The notes beneath the pieces were generated by a model. It saw nothing but the letters and a program-made list of their open reading frames with translations. It did not search any database and was not told the origin of the DNA. The position numbers were made by a program, and so were the translations under genes. Positions 62,266-64,000 of a DNA stretch of 64,000 nt are shown one piece after another. This stretch comes from Paenibacillus sp. H1-7 (GTDB taxonomy: Bacteria > Bacillota > Bacilli > Paenibacillales > NBRC-103111), in assembly GCF_022354825.1 (NCBI RefSeq), contig NZ_CP031168.1, positions 4,651,501 through 4,715,500 of the forward strand. The letters are read 5' to 3'. How positions within the stretch are numbered: position 1 is the first letter of the stretch; every line of letters starts with the position of its first letter.

Positions 62266-63768
62266 TTACTTGCAATGCCTGCGATATTCCCTTGGCCCCA
62301 TCTTCTTTAATTGGGTGAACAGCTTGCTAAAATGCTTCTCGTCCGAGTAACCGACTTCTTTGGCAATTTCATAAATTTTCATTTCGGTTCCAGCCAACAA
62401 TTGGGAAGCTGTTTCGATTCGTTTCGTTATCAAATACTTGGAGAATGTCATTCCGGTGTACTCTTTGAATTTGGAGGATAAGTAACCCGGACTGAAATAA
62501 AACTGCCGTGCGACATCTTCCAGGTTCAAATTGGTCGTATACATCCCATCCACATATTCTTTAACGGATGATATGCTTTCGTTCTTTTGCTGCTGAAATC
62601 TACGATTAGCAAGGATGCATTGTTCTTTTACAATTTGAAGCATAGGAGCTTCTAAATCCGTAATCGAATCAAATTCATTCAAAGAAAGGGTTTCATTCTT
62701 TTTGACTTTAGTAACTTTTTCGAATTGAGCGACAATCTGAAAGCATAAATACTTTATATCCGAGACATTTATATTTTTATTTAAGCAGCCTTCGGCAAAC
62801 ACCGTCTTCATCCAGCTGATCAGATTTTCCGTGTCACCGGTATAGACCCAGTTGACCCAATGCATATTTGAAGCCATTTTAAACTGAGTGCTCGTATCCT
62901 GCCCCTGCCAACTTCCATAAAATAAGACGGACCGTGTTGAGTTAGCTGAATCTCTAGCTCTAAGATAATCGGTCGTCTTCATTGCTTCATTGAAGCTACG
63001 AGGAATTTCCGAGATGTGAGGCTTGATGGACCCAATTCCGATTTTGTATGCGGTAACCATCATATCGCACAAATAAGACTCAATGATGTGAATCGACTCT
63101 ATTATTTTATTATGAAAGAGTTGGATTTCATCGTTCTCCTTAATGAAAATAATATAGATATAGCGGTTTTCCTGTTTTAACATCATCTTTAGGGGAATTT
63201 TGATTTGGCTTAATCTATTCACATCTAATGGATGGAGCGAAGGAAGCCATATACTTGCCACGCTATAATAAGATTTCTCCGCAGCTCGATTGAGCTCTGA
63301 GCTCAAATAGCCCTTAATATATTGTTGAAACGTAAAATCGTTTTTGAGCATCAAAAGCTCATTGTATTGTCGGCTCTCCTCCTGCTTGTGGGACAAGACG
63401 TGATACAACTTCTTTAAGCATTCCTCCAGCTCCGGAAACATAGTCAGTTTTATGATATAGTCGAATGCCCCTTCCTGAATTCCTTTTTTGGCATAAGCGA
63501 ATTCGTCGTACCCGCTAAGCAGAATAACCTCTGTTTCAGGATGCAAGCATTTAAACTTCTCCAGCACTTCTAGTCCACTTAGGTCAGGCATATGAATATC
63601 CATAATAACCGCTTCCGGCTTATGCTCCTGGAACAGCTCCAGTGCCTCTTCACCATCAGCGGCAACGGCCACCAGTTTAAATCCCAACGCCTCCCAATTT
63701 ATGGAGCTGCACAACCCGTCTCTAATGATCCTCTCATCATCCACGATCATAAGTGTAAACTTGTTCAT
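62266..63768 (-). CDS. YesN-type response regulator with AraC DNA-binding domain
   Basis: 500 residues, the usual YesN length. Receiver domain with LMIVDDERI and Asp57 (AVIMDIHMPD), a long middle domain, and a C-terminal AraC double HTH (LEDVARQFYFSPGYLSSKFK and IYEIAKEVGYSDEKHFSKLF, ending P-R-E-Y-R-R). GGAGG precedes the ATG. The start overlaps the kinase stop (ATGA), so the two are coupled. It should activate the importer and the dehydrogenase genes downstream. Confidence 0.95.
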   Translation of the reverse strand: MNKFTLMIVDDERIIRDGLCSSINWEALGFKLVAVAADGEEALELFQEHKPEAVIMDIHMPDLSGLEVLEKFKCLHPETEVILLSGYDEFAYAKKGIQEGAFDYIIKLTMFPELEECLKKLYHVLSHKQEESRQYNELLMLKNDFTFQQYIKGYLSSELNRAAEKSYYSVASIWLPSLHPLDVNRLSQIKIPLKMMLKQENRYIYIIFIKENDEIQLFHNKIIESIHIIESYLCDMMVTAYKIGIGSIKPHISEIPRSFNEAMKTTDYLRARDSANSTRSVLFYGSWQGQDTSTQFKMASNMHWVNWVYTGDTENLISWMKTVFAEGCLNKNINVSDIKYLCFQIVAQFEKVTKVKKNETLSLNEFDSITDLEAPMLQIVKEQCILANRRFQQQKNESISSVKEYVDGMYTTNLNLEDVARQFYFSPGYLSSKFKEYTGMTFSKYLITKRIETASQLLAGTEMKIYEIAKEVGYSDEKHFSKLFTQLKKMGPREYRRHCK

Positions 63769-64000
63769 GTCTCCAACCTCCGCAGTGGCAGTCTGATTTT
63801 CATTTTAATGTGAGTACCTGTCCCCTTGGCACTTCTAATTTCCAGTCCGCACCCTTCGCCGAATTCAAGGGTTAATCTTTCATGAACATTGGACAATCCG
63901 CAATGAGCGGATTGTGCTTTGTTGTACATCGTGTGAATTGCGTTTGCTAATTGAACAGCATCCATTCCTTTACCATCATCTTCGATAAGGATGATTAAGT
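63765..64000 (-). CDS. YesM-type sensor histidine kinase, C-terminal part
   Basis: Only the last ~78 residues are in the window; the gene continues beyond base 64000. The frame has the G1 box of the ATPase domain (IEDDGKGMDAV), then HCGLSNVHERLTLEFGEGCG, the G2-like segment of YesM kinases. Its partner is the YesN regulator overlapping its stop. Signal and sensor region not visible. Confidence 0.93.
   Translation of the reverse strand, partial: LIILIEDDGKGMDAVQLANAIHTMYNKAQSAHCGLSNVHERLTLEFGEGCGLEIRSAKGTGTHIKMKIRLPLRRLET

Noticed and set aside
1..64000. CRISPR arrays, rRNA or tRNA genes
   Set aside because: No regularly spaced repeats, no tRNA-like T-arm GTTCGA cloverleaf and no rRNA sequence were recognised.

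Overview
The window looks like chromosomal DNA of an endospore-forming Firmicute of the Paenibacillaceae (Paenibacillus/Cohnella-like). The basis is: strong AGGAGG-type ribosome binding sites with frequent TTG/GTG starts, a CwlJ spore-cortex hydrolase, YmaF-like and ExsC-like proteins, and repeated sugar-transport modules of the LplA/LplB/LplC type paired with YesM/YesN two-component systems. Most genes lie on the minus strand. No rRNA, tRNA or CRISPR array was seen.

Layout. (1) 1-7.4 kb: the end of an AraC regulator, a patch of decayed genes ending in a repeated 53-bp element, then a minus-strand operon for an FAD oxidoreductase, a lipoprotein solute-binding protein, a Tat-exported beta-helix protein and an AraC regulator. 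(2) 7.4-24 kb: small accessory genes (cwlJ, a broken GNAT, a truncated HupE, DUF2975 with a decayed XRE partner, a P-loop kinase, lipase, GyrI-like, ABC-class ATPase, DinB, pentapeptide, FAD monooxygenase/MarR, YdeI, membrane pair, DinB/WYL). Copies of a short motif (CGCTAACGGGTA in gene orientation) sit just 3' of several of these genes. (3) 24-32.6 kb: isochorismatases, YmaF, a large beta-helix protein, a nucleotidyltransferase, an NTF2-like protein, a CBS protein and a divergent MerR/SDR pair. (4) 32.7-47 kb: a long minus-strand catabolic operon (PhyH-type dioxygenase, two paralogous amidohydrolases around a Rieske ferredoxin, Ldh-family dehydrogenase, TIM-barrel protein, LplABC-type importer, HIBADH-family dehydrogenase, LarA racemase) beside a YesN/YesM pair. 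(5) 47-56.4 kb: aldo/keto reductases, Bcp peroxiredoxin, NIPSNAP, ABC exporter, CsoR-family sensor divergent from a MATE exporter, ExsC-like protein and GNAT. (6) 56.4-64 kb: hydroxyacid and zinc dehydrogenases and a second Lpl-type importer under a second YesM/YesN pair, the kinase being cut by the window edge.

The most notable items are the catabolic operon of unknown substrate, the CTAACGGGTA motif at the 3' ends of accessory genes, the CsoR-MATE unit with GC-tract operators inside promoter spacers, and the divergent MerR promoters with 19-bp spacers. All functional calls come from reading motifs and recalling families; no database search was run.
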